Below are positions 1 through 5,646 of a stretch of 8,683 nucleotides of DNA, piece after piece. Within the stretch, counting starts at the first letter, position 1, and every line of letters starts with the position of its first letter. A program made the position numbers and the translations under genes. Origin of the DNA: UMGS172 sp045651745. Its GTDB lineage: Bacteria; Bacillota; Clostridia; Oscillospirales; Acutalibacteraceae. The notes under the pieces were generated by a model. It made no database searches, was not told the DNA's origin, and was given only the letters and a program-made list of their open reading frames with translations. The stretch spans positions 1 through 8,683 of the forward strand of contig JAZRSW010000068.1 of the NCBI GenBank assembly GCA_045651745.1. The letters run 5' to 3'.

Positions 1-229
1 TTTAAAGCATTTGTCAACCAAAAACGCCCAAAATGTTACAAAATTCACCCGCCACTTAAAAAAGGTTAGTTTTTGAGTAAGAAAACATAATAAAATTATG
101 AAAATTACGAGCAGGTGAGCCAAAAATCTTAATTTTATTAATTAAAATTATTGAGTTGTTGGGTTGCTTAGAGTCGCAAACTTAAATTTTTTAACTAATT
201 GTCATAAATGCTAGCATCTCATCTTTTTG
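1..229. other. AT-rich non-coding stretch, no gene recognised
   Basis: No open frame of useful length with a ribosome binding site is seen on either strand. Visible elements are minor. On the minus strand a perfect TTGACA (12-17) sits at the window edge and could be the -35 box of a gene further left; its -10 box would lie outside the window. A 10-base perfect palindrome, ATGCTAGCAT, occupies 208-217. An AT-rich imperfect inverted repeat lies around 133-151. I see no terminator, RNA gene or recognisable gene remnant. Confidence 0.6.
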
Positions 230-318
230 TGTCCGGAAGCGGACAATGATGTTGCCCAAGCGGTCAAATGATGTTTGTAGTTACACTGCAAAACGATGTT
301 GTGTCCTTTAGGACACAA
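230..318. repeat. Array of four small hairpins joined by a conserved linker
   Basis: Four stem-loops follow each other closely. They are 230-245 (TGTCCG/CGGACA, loop gaag), 254-265 (imperfect, gcc-type stem), 276-290 (tgtag/ctgca with one G-T pair, loop ttaca) and 301-316 (GTGTCC/GGACAC, loop ttta). The linkers between them are nearly identical: atgatgtt (246-253), aaatgatgtt (266-275) and aaacgatgtt (291-300). Stem sequence varies while pairing is largely kept and the linker is conserved, which suggests selection or a common origin for a repeated structure. From memory, similar chains of mini-hairpins occur between genes in gut Clostridia, but I cannot verify this here. The function is unknown. 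The array lies downstream of the tRNA-Thr terminator on the minus strand. Confidence 0.7.
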
Positions 319-327
319 ACACAAAAC

Positions 328-355
328 AAAAAAGCACTTCTTTCGAAGTGCTTTT
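328..355 (-). terminator. Intrinsic terminator of tRNA-Thr (and possibly nrdR)
   Basis: An 8-base perfect stem (agcacttc 333-340 pairing with gaagtgct 345-352) has a four-base loop. Read on the minus strand it is followed by six U (positions 333 down to 328), then G and UUUU, starting 10 bases beyond the tRNA 3' end. A shorter T-run also follows on the plus strand, so the element may work in both directions. No other terminator is seen between nrdR and this point, so read-through nrdR transcripts could also end here. Confidence 0.85.
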
Positions 356-361
356 TCGTTT

Positions 362-437
362 TGGAGCTGTTAGGCAGACTCGAACTGCCGACCTCATCCT
401 TACCAAGGATGTGCTCTACCACCTGAGCCATAACAGC
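362..437 (-). tRNA. tRNA-Thr (anticodon GGT)
   Basis: The minus strand folds as a complete 76-base tRNA with encoded CCA. The acceptor stem is GCTGTTA/TAACAGC. The D arm is GCTC-AGGTGGTA-GAGC. The anticodon arm is CATCC-TTGGTAA-GGATG, giving anticodon GGT, which reads ACC and ACU. The variable loop is AGGTC, the T arm is GGCAG-TTCGAGT-CTGCC, and the discriminator base is U. Every stem pairs perfectly. It has its own promoter (457-485) and terminator (328-355). The gene lies 71 bases downstream of nrdR on the same strand. Confidence 0.97.
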
Positions 438-443
438 ATTGCT

Positions 444-483
444 GACAACGTTAAGTATTTTACTATAAGAACTTTACGTTGTC
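444..483. repeat. 12-base inverted repeat spanning the tRNA-Thr promoter
   Basis: GACAACGTTAAG (444-455) and CTTTACGTTGTC (472-483) are reverse complements with one mismatch, separated by 16 bases. The right arm covers most of the -35 box of the tRNA-Thr promoter and the left arm covers the predicted transcription start. It is either an operator-like dyad or a stem-loop in nrdR read-through RNA just ahead of the tRNA 5' end. It has no U-tract, so it is not a terminator. Confidence 0.6.
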
Positions 484-485
484 AA
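457..485 (-). promoter_or_regulatory. Promoter of tRNA-Thr
   Basis: On the minus strand TTGACA (485-480) is followed by a 17-base spacer and TAAAAT (462-457). The -35 is perfect and the -10 matches five of six consensus bases. The expected start near 450 lies about a dozen bases before the tRNA 5' end, which suits a stable RNA gene. The inverted repeat 444-483 overlaps it. Confidence 0.8.
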
Positions 486-508
486 GGATTATTTTTAAAA
501 TTTCTGAA

Positions 509-964
509 TTATTTGTCTTTTAAAAGCTTGTTTAATTCTTCCATAAATGTACTCAAGTCTTTAAACTGACGGTAAACGCTTGCAAAACGTACATAAGCTA
601 CCTCGTCAAGACCTTTGAGTTTTTCCATAACCAACTCACCGATATTATCGGAAGTGACCTCGCGGTCGAGTGAATTCTGAAGTTTTACTTCGATATCGTC
701 AACAGCTCTTTCAATATCGTTAATCGAAACAGGACGCTTTTCGCAAGCCTTTAACATACCGTTGATAAGCTTGTCGCGGTTAAACACTTCGCGAGATTTA
801 TCCTTTTTAATAACAACGATAGGCAAGCTTTCGATAATCTCGTATGTAGTGAAACGCTTTTGGCAGTTTAAGCACTCTCTACGACGGCGGATACGTTCGC
901 CCTCATCGGTAGGGCGGGAATCAATAACTTTACTTTCTTCAAATGAACAGTACGGACATTTCAT
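509..964 (-). CDS. nrdR: Transcriptional repressor NrdR
   Basis: This 151-residue protein matches the usual NrdR length. NrdR represses ribonucleotide reductase operons by binding NrdR boxes, with ATP/dATP binding controlling its oligomeric state. A four-cysteine zinc ribbon opens the protein (C3-x2-C6 and C31-x2-C34) with the arginine-rich GERIRRRREC segment between, then an ATP-cone domain runs from about residue 46 to 137 (IVVIKKDKSREVFNRDKL onward). The start is supported by GGAG nine bases upstream on the minus strand, and a near-consensus promoter lies at 1018-1046. No nrd structural gene is visible, so its targets are elsewhere. I looked for NrdR-box-like dyads and found none convincing. 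Family assignment is very secure; the regulatory role is inferred from the family. Confidence 0.97.
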   Translation of the reverse strand: MKCPYCSFEESKVIDSRPTDEGERIRRRRECLNCQKRFTTYEIIESLPIVVIKKDKSREVFNRDKLINGMLKACEKRPVSINDIERAVDDIEVKLQNSLDREVTSDNIGELVMEKLKGLDEVAYVRFASVYRQFKDLSTFMEELNKLLKDK

Positions 965-981
965 TTTTTATCACTCCAATT

Positions 982-1002
982 CTGCCATTTTCGGCAGTTT
1001 TT
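982..1002. other. Small hairpin in the nrdR leader
   Basis: CTGCC (982-986) pairs with GGCAG (993-997) around a six-base loop. On the minus strand it lies in the short nrdR 5' leader, five bases before the GGAG ribosome binding site. On the plus strand five T follow it, so it could end transcription antisense to nrdR. Five pairs make either role uncertain. Confidence 0.35.
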
Positions 1003-1017
1003 GTGTATCTATGAAGC

Positions 1018-1046
1018 ATTATACCATACATTTTGTGATTTAACAA
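1018..1046 (-). promoter_or_regulatory. Promoter of nrdR
   Basis: On the minus strand TTGTTA (1046-1041), a 17-base spacer and a perfect TATAAT (1023-1018) line up, with TG one base before the -10 giving an extended -10. The predicted start near 1011 gives an nrdR leader of about 46 bases. Confidence 0.8.
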
Positions 1047-1075
1047 GAAAAAATTACAACTTTTAGAAATTTGTA

Positions 1076-1104
1076 TTGTAAAATGGGTGAAAAGTCTGTA
1101 AAAT
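1076..1104 (+). promoter_or_regulatory. Possible promoter of the orphan membrane protein gene
   Basis: TTGTAA (1076-1081), a 17-base spacer and TAAAAT (1099-1104) form a moderate promoter match pointing away from nrdR. The 11-base string attgtaaaatg at 1075-1085 recurs exactly at the promoter ahead of the cyclophilin genes (1853-1863). The leader would be about 100 bases. A TATACT at 1193-1198 is the alternative, but it lies too close to the start codon. Confidence 0.35.
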
Positions 1105-1214
1105 ATAAGTAAGAGGATAAAAACTTTATTGGTATAGACGAATAACATAGAGAATCGTCCCGGTGTTCTGGAAAAAAGCATTTATTTTGTAATATACTAA
1201 AGGTTGGTGATGGG

Positions 1215-1718
1215 ATGAAGAAAATCAGCCAAGGCAAATATGAGATTTTTACCACAAAAGAAGATGCAATAGATAAGTTTATGCAGTTGCAAGGCCTTTG
1301 CACAGAAGAAATAAGCGGTGAAAGACAAATCGTATTTACCTGCTTTAAAAAAGGGAAAATTAATATTACTAATTCTTCAAGAAGGAGAGATGACAGTTCA
1401 ACTTATCTTTACGGTGAAGTTGTTCGGCAAGACGGCAAAACGTATGTGACCTATTATACAGCTTTCAGTAAGTTCAATAATGTATCTAATTACATTTTTA
1501 TAATAATAAGTATAATAAGTACGATTTTAGCTGTTGTATTTACGGTTAAGTATGAGTTTAATATATATAAAATTATGTTTTTCCTCATGATTTTGGTTGC
1601 TTGGTTTTCCTCACTTATAAATAATTCAAAAGAACAGAAAAATTCACCGAAAGATTCCGAGATACTGATAAAAGAGCTTGAAAAAAGAGTTGTTGCAGTG
1701 AATCAATGGGATAAATAG
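1215..1718 (+). CDS. Hypothetical two-helix membrane protein
   Basis: I do not recognise this 167-residue protein. Residues 1-85 are a soluble, probably beta-rich domain with an RRRDDSSTYLYGEV stretch (about 56-69) followed by aromatic-rich YVTYYTAF. Two hydrophobic helices follow (about 92-111 and 115-135) with a very short link, so the N-terminal domain and the charged C-terminal tail (136-167, lysine/glutamate rich) probably lie on the same side of the membrane. With few positive charges in the link, both are likely cytoplasmic. There is no signal peptide. The ribosome binding site is weak (aaagg, about 12 bases before the ATG). The gene stands alone: nrdR diverges from it, and a terminator follows. 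The reading frame, codon use and flanking signals suggest a real gene. No function is offered. Confidence 0.75.
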   Translation: MKKISQGKYEIFTTKEDAIDKFMQLQGLCTEEISGERQIVFTCFKKGKINITNSSRRRDDSSTYLYGEVVRQDGKTYVTYYTAFSKFNNVSNYIFIIISIISTILAVVFTVKYEFNIYKIMFFLMILVAWFSSLINNSKEQKNSPKDSEILIKELEKRVVAVNQWDK

Positions 1719-1752
1719 GGGATGTTTCTCTGTCTTGACAAATTAGTTAAAT

Positions 1753-1792
1753 ACAAAAGGATGGTTGGTGTAAAAGCCAACCGTTTTGTTTA
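1753..1792 (+). terminator. Intrinsic terminator after the orphan membrane protein
   Basis: GGTTGG (1763-1768) pairs with CCAACC (1777-1782). An outer acaaaa (1753-1758) can also pair with ttttgt (1784-1789), so the 3' T-rich run is part of the extended stem and gives the U-tail. Because the outer arm is A-rich it may also stop transcription from the opposite strand. It separates the orphan gene from the cyclophilin cluster. Confidence 0.75.
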
Positions 1793-1853
1793 TATAGGAT
1801 TCATATAAAATACGGCGTTTTACTGTGGTGAAAATAAAATTTACAATTTGTTA

Positions 1854-1882
1854 TTGTAAAATGCCATAAAATTTAGTACAAT
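1854..1882 (+). promoter_or_regulatory. Promoter of the cyclophilin/rmlA cluster
   Basis: TTGTAA (1854-1859), a 17-base spacer and TACAAT (1877-1882) give a good housekeeping-type match. A 7-base inverted repeat (tttacaa 1840-1846 and ttgtaaa 1854-1860) overlaps the -35 box and could be an operator. The expected start near 1889 leaves about 50 bases to the preferred ATG of the first gene. Confidence 0.65.
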
Positions 1883-1938
1883 GGTAGATGTAAAGATAAA
1901 ATAGGCTCGTTATGGGCTTTATGAAAGGACTTCAAATT

Positions 1939-2532
1939 ATGAGTTTTAATCAGTTAGACAAGCCGCAAAGCGGTGAAGTTGTTGCAGTAATGCATACAAC
2001 CTTGGGTGATATTTCAATCCGTCTTTTCAAAGACAAAGTTCCCCGTACTGTTGAAAATTTTGTAACTCACGCTAAAAATGGTTATTATGACGGTCTTATT
2101 TTCCACCGCGTTATTAAAGACTTTATGATTCAGGGCGGTGACCCGACCGGTACAGGTTGTGGCGGTGAGAGTATTTACGGCGAAAAGTTCGAAGATGAGT
2201 TCCATCCCGAACTTCATAACATCCGCGGTGCATTGTCAATGGCAAATGCAGGCCCTAATACCAACGGAAGTCAGTTCTTTATCGTAGAAGCAAGTGAAGT
2301 TCCCGACGGTATGTTAGAGCAGATGCGTGGAATGGCTGACCGCGGTTTTCCTGAAAATACCGTTAAAGCTTATAGCGAGGTCGGTGGTACACCCTGGCTT
2401 GATTTCAGACACAGCGTTTTCGGTCAGGTTTTTGACGGAATGGATATCGTCGAAAAAATTGCCTCGGTTAAGACAAACGGTGCTGACCGTCCGTTAGAGG
2501 ATGTTAAAATTATTTCCATTGATATTCAATAA
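1939..2532 (+). CDS. Cytoplasmic cyclophilin-type peptidyl-prolyl isomerase
   Basis: It catalyses cis-trans isomerisation of X-Pro bonds, presumably in the cytoplasm since no signal peptide is present. The protein has 197 residues from the chosen ATG. An upstream in-frame ATG at 1912 would add nine residues, but AAAGGA (1924-1929) is correctly placed nine bases before 1939 and the extra residues do not resemble the family. The cyclophilin core is complete: FHRVIKDFMIQGGDP (55-69) with catalytic-site R57, F62, M63 and Q65; SMANAGPNTNGSQFF (100-114); and W153-LD-x2-H158, matching W121 and H126 of human CypA. About 31 extra residues lie between the F114 strand and W153 relative to CypA. It is the first gene of a plus-strand cluster, 18 bases ahead of a lipoprotein paralogue. 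Confidence 0.95.
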   Translation: MSFNQLDKPQSGEVVAVMHTTLGDISIRLFKDKVPRTVENFVTHAKNGYYDGLIFHRVIKDFMIQGGDPTGTGCGGESIYGEKFEDEFHPELHNIRGALSMANAGPNTNGSQFFIVEASEVPDGMLEQMRGMADRGFPENTVKAYSEVGGTPWLDFRHSVFGQVFDGMDIVEKIASVKTNGADRPLEDVKIISIDIQ

Positions 2533-2550
2533 ATAATAAGAGGTATCTTT

Positions 2551-3534
2551 ATGAAAAAGTTTTTAGCTCTTTTGTTATGTATCTGCCTGGTATTTTGCTT
2601 TGTCGGTTGCGGTGAAAAGACAGAGGAGAGTACAATGGGTAAATTGCCCGAAAATCCTCCCGAAAAGCCTCAGTTTGTAGCAGTTGGTGAAAACGGCTCA
2701 CGTACTGATGACGCGATAGGTTTTCAGTTGGAGTTGCCCGCGGTTGGTGAAAAAATTGTCGTTTTTGAAACCACAATGGGTAATATTTATATGCGTTTAT
2801 TCCCTAATAGTGCACCTATAACCGTCACCAATTTTGTAGGTCTTGTAGAGGCAGGATATTATAACGGCATTTCTTTCCACCGCGTTGTTGACGGTTTTAT
2901 GATTCAGGGCGGTGACCCTGAGGGAACAGGCAGGGGTGGTACTTCTGTTTGGGGCGGTGAGTTCGAGGATGAATTCAACGCTAACCTTTTAAATATCCGT
3001 GGCTCGCTTTCAATGGCAAATGCCGGTGTTGGTACTAACGGAAGTCAGTTCTTTATTAACCAAAACAGCTCTCCTGTTTTAAAGGCTGATTACAATTATA
3101 GTTCGATTTATGCTCAGCTTGAAAGTTCTAATGCAGATGCATTGAAGGCTGAATATGAACAGTATAAATCACAGCTTACCCAATATGCAGATGCAGACGC
3201 TTATGTTAAGGCTGTGATTGACCAATATATCGGCAAAAATATGATTTTAAGCGATTTGGTTTCGGATGAGGCTTGGGAGATTTACAAAAATTGTGGCGGT
3301 AATATTCATCTTGACGGTGCATTCAAGGGCGGTTACGGCGGACACTCTGTTTTTGCTCAAGTATTCAAGGGTATGAGCGTTGTTGACGCTATTTCGGCAG
3401 TCGATACCGATTCAAATGATAAGCCCACAACCGCTGTTATAATCAACAAGGCATATACAACCTTAGTCACCGACGAAATTTTAGAAGGTGCAGACCCCGT
3501 AGTTAACAAAGCGCCCGAGGGGATTGTTCCCTAA
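2551..3534 (+). CDS. Cyclophilin-type peptidyl-prolyl isomerase lipoprotein
   Basis: This 327-residue protein is a prolyl isomerase predicted to be anchored outside the cytoplasmic membrane. A lysine start and hydrophobic core (residues 4-18) end in a lipobox FVG-C20, followed by a polar proline-rich linker to about 65. The cyclophilin domain runs from about 68 to 302, with FHRVVDGFMIQGGDP (109-123; R111, F116, M117, Q119), SMANAG (154-159) and SQFFI (165-169). Where CypA has seven residues between F113 and W121, this protein has about 84: a polar, helical, tyrosine- and acid-rich insert (170-252). The tryptophan position is H253 (HLDG), and H265 matches CypA H126. AAGAGG sits seven bases before the ATG. 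It shares DNA-level identity with its neighbour, including 20 identical bases (2263-2282 and 3037-3056), which suggests duplication. Substrates, presumably secreted proteins, are unknown. Confidence 0.94.
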   Translation: MKKFLALLLCICLVFCFVGCGEKTEESTMGKLPENPPEKPQFVAVGENGSRTDDAIGFQLELPAVGEKIVVFETTMGNIYMRLFPNSAPITVTNFVGLVEAGYYNGISFHRVVDGFMIQGGDPEGTGRGGTSVWGGEFEDEFNANLLNIRGSLSMANAGVGTNGSQFFINQNSSPVLKADYNYSSIYAQLESSNADALKAEYEQYKSQLTQYADADAYVKAVIDQYIGKNMILSDLVSDEAWEIYKNCGGNIHLDGAFKGGYGGHSVFAQVFKGMSVVDAISAVDTDSNDKPTTAVIINKAYTTLVTDEILEGADPVVNKAPEGIVP

Positions 3535-3536
3535 CA

Positions 3537-3569
3537 TTAAACACTAAAAGTGGTTTAAAGGAGTCCTTT
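3537..3569 (+). promoter_or_regulatory. Two overlapping hairpins around the rmlA ribosome binding site
   Basis: After the lipoprotein stop codon, 3537-3545 pairs with 3549-3558 (nine pairs, one bulged G, loop AAA). Overlapping it by two bases, AAAGG (3557-3561) pairs with CCTTT (3565-3569) around a three-base loop, which would hide the AAAGGAG ribosome binding site of rmlA. The two structures exclude each other at their junction. There is no U-tract, so this is not a terminator. The regulatory role is only an inference. Confidence 0.35.
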
Positions 3570-3570
3570 T

Positions 3571-4448
<878 letters not shown>

Positions 4449-4449
<1 letters not shown>

Positions 4450-5483
4450 TGAAAAAATTAAGTGTTATTCTTTGTGCATATAATGCCGAAGATTTTTTAA
4501 AAACTGCCGCAAAATCGGTTTTAGACCAGACTTTTAAAGATTTGGAACTGATTATTGTGAACGACGGCTCGCGTGACGAAACGCTCACAATAGCCTCGCA
4601 GTTAGCGACCGATGACCCTCGTGTTACGGTGGTTAATATTGAAAACGGCGGTCTTGCAAATGCACGAAACGTCGGTTTGAGCAAAGCTAAGGGTGAGTAT
4701 GTTGCATTTTGTGATGCAGACGATACCCTTGATACTGATTGCTATGAAACAATGCTTAAAGCGGTTGAACGTGACGGCAGTGATTTGTGTATTTCAGGTT
4801 ATTATCACGATACCGTTTTAAAAGACGGAACGGTAAGCACTGTTTTGTTTTTTGAGCCTAACGCCACATATAACACCCGCGAGGAGTTGTTTCAGGGGCT
4901 CATAGGATTAAAATCAAAATACATTTTTGACACTTGTTGCAATAAACTTTTTAAACGTTCTGTAATAATGGGGAATAATATTCAGTTCCCGTTAGGCGAG
5001 TTGTTTGAAGATACGGCATTTGTGTTGTCGTTTTTAAAAGTAACCTGCAAAGTTACTGTAATTGATAAATGCTTTTATCACTATATGCAAAGACCGTCAG
5101 GCAGTATCACGAAGGCGTACAATCCGCGAAAGTTGGGTGACCTTAAAAAGCGCGCGGTAGAACTTAAAAGTTTTTGTGAAACGGCTGACAGCGAAGTTAA
5201 AGCCTTTTGCGATTTGTATTACATAAAAAATGTGTACTCTGCATTGGCAAACTCGTTTGACGATAAGAATATGAGTAAATCCGACCGAAATGTTTTAATA
5301 AAAGCAGAGGTTACGGCAGATGAATTTGCAACTTGTTCCAAAACCGCAAGCGGTGTTGGTTTGGGCGGACAGTTTACTGTTTTTGTGGCAAGAAAAAAGG
5401 GTTTTTACTGGCATAAATTATACTGTTGGTCAGTGCATTTTATGAAGACAAAAATGTCTTCGTTTTTTACTAAAATTAAATAA
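4449..5483 (+). CDS. Family 2 glycosyltransferase
   Basis: This 344-residue protein should transfer a sugar from a nucleotide-sugar donor during surface polysaccharide assembly; neither donor nor acceptor can be read from the sequence. The GT-A fold occupies about residues 1-220, opening with VILCAYNAEDFL, then VNDGS (37-41), ENGGLANARN (65-74) and the metal-binding DAD triplet (89-91). The catalytic-base region ELFEDTAF (184-191, E187/D188) and QRPSGSIT (214-221) follow, both typical of capsule and exopolysaccharide enzymes. The C-terminal 120 residues are not diagnostic, and there is no clear membrane segment. Its ATG overlaps the rmlA stop (TAATG), indicating translational coupling; no separate strong ribosome binding site is present. 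A terminator-like hairpin lies within its last codons. RmlA beside it fits a dTDP-sugar donor, but that is inference. Confidence 0.92.
5444..5468 (+). terminator. Intrinsic terminator inside the glycosyltransferase 3' end
   Basis: A perfect seven-base stem (GAAGACA 5444-5450 and TGTCTTC 5455-5461) with an AAAA loop is followed by G and six T (5463-5468). This is a good intrinsic terminator, but it ends 13 bases before the glycosyltransferase stop codon (5481-5483). No better terminator lies between the stop codon and the next promoter. Confidence 0.7.
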
Positions 5484-5501
5484 GAAGTGACTAAAAAAAT
5501 C

Positions 5502-5530
5502 TTGACAAAGGGTACTGCTTGTGGTATCAT
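5502..5530 (+). promoter_or_regulatory. Promoter of the pyrC-carB operon
   Basis: A perfect TTGACA (5502-5507), a 17-base spacer and TATCAT (5525-5530) with TG one base before the -10 make this one of the best promoters in the window. It starts only 18 bases after the glycosyltransferase stop codon. Transcription should begin near 5537, giving a leader of about 110 bases before pyrC. Confidence 0.88.
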
Positions 5531-5536
5531 ATTAAA

Positions 5537-5646
5537 AATAAATCTTTGAGGCCTCAAGGTCGGTAAGATTTTTGAAATTTAGCCGCTTTTTCGGACGTGA
5601 TTTTCAAGCCTTGCCGTCGTGGTGAGGCTTTTATTTAGGAGTTATA
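5537..5646 (+). promoter_or_regulatory. Structured leader of pyrC-carB, probable attenuator
   Basis: The leader holds three successive stems. AAATCTT (5540-5546) pairs with AAGATTT (5565-5571). TTGAAA (5572-5577) pairs with TTTCAA (5602-5607) around a small CCG/CGG hairpin. A 10-pair terminator stem spans 5606-5630. Inside the first stem lies a perfect 12-base palindrome, TTGAGGCCTCAA (5546-5557). GAGGCCTCA (5548-5556) can instead pair with TGAGGCTTT (5623-5631; nine pairs, two G-U), which would open the terminator. The second stem overlaps the foot of the terminator by two bases. U-rich runs lie at 5569-5573, 5587-5591 and 5601-5604. I see no convincing PyrR-binding loop, T-box or other riboswitch that I know. 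Control by pyrimidine levels is inferred from the genes that follow. Confidence 0.6.
5606..5636 (+). terminator. Attenuator hairpin before pyrC
   Basis: AAGCCTTGCC (5606-5615) pairs with GGTGAGGCTT (5621-5630) over ten positions including two G-U pairs, with a five-base loop, followed by TTATTT. The hairpin ends just before the pyrC ribosome binding site AGGAG (5637-5641) and sits downstream of the operon promoter, so it can only act as a conditional (attenuator) or partial terminator. Confidence 0.7.

Noticed and set aside
230..318. Short direct repeats that could be read as a CRISPR array
   Set aside because: Repeats are only 8-10 bases, the intervening 12-16 base units are themselves palindromic, and no cas gene is near.
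348..569. Plus-strand open frame over the tRNA-Thr region
   Set aside because: It is antisense to a perfect tRNA and to the end of nrdR and has no ribosome binding site.
965..1075. NrdR box ahead of nrdR (autoregulation)
   Set aside because: No ACACTATATATAGTGT-like dyad is visible in the intergenic region.
939..1303. Minus-strand open frames between nrdR and the orphan gene
   Set aside because: They overlap the nrdR promoter, the nrdR start or the orphan gene, and have low-complexity cysteine/phenylalanine-rich products without ribosome binding sites.
1734..1739. TTGACA upstream of the terminator at 1753 as a promoter
   Set aside because: No acceptable -10 box lies 16-18 bases downstream, and the terminator would stop any such transcript at once.
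1912..1938. Nine-residue N-terminal extension of the first cyclophilin
   Set aside because: The upstream ATG has only a weak AGG, whereas AAAGGA is well placed for the ATG at 1939 and would otherwise lie inside the coding sequence.
5537..5636. PyrR-binding loop, T-box or another known riboswitch in the pyrC leader
   Set aside because: AAUC-UUU-GAGGCC (5541-5553) and GUGAGGCU near 5621-5629 each match only part of the PyrR consensus and do not form the required hexaloop on a matching stem. T-box and other riboswitch signatures that I know are absent.
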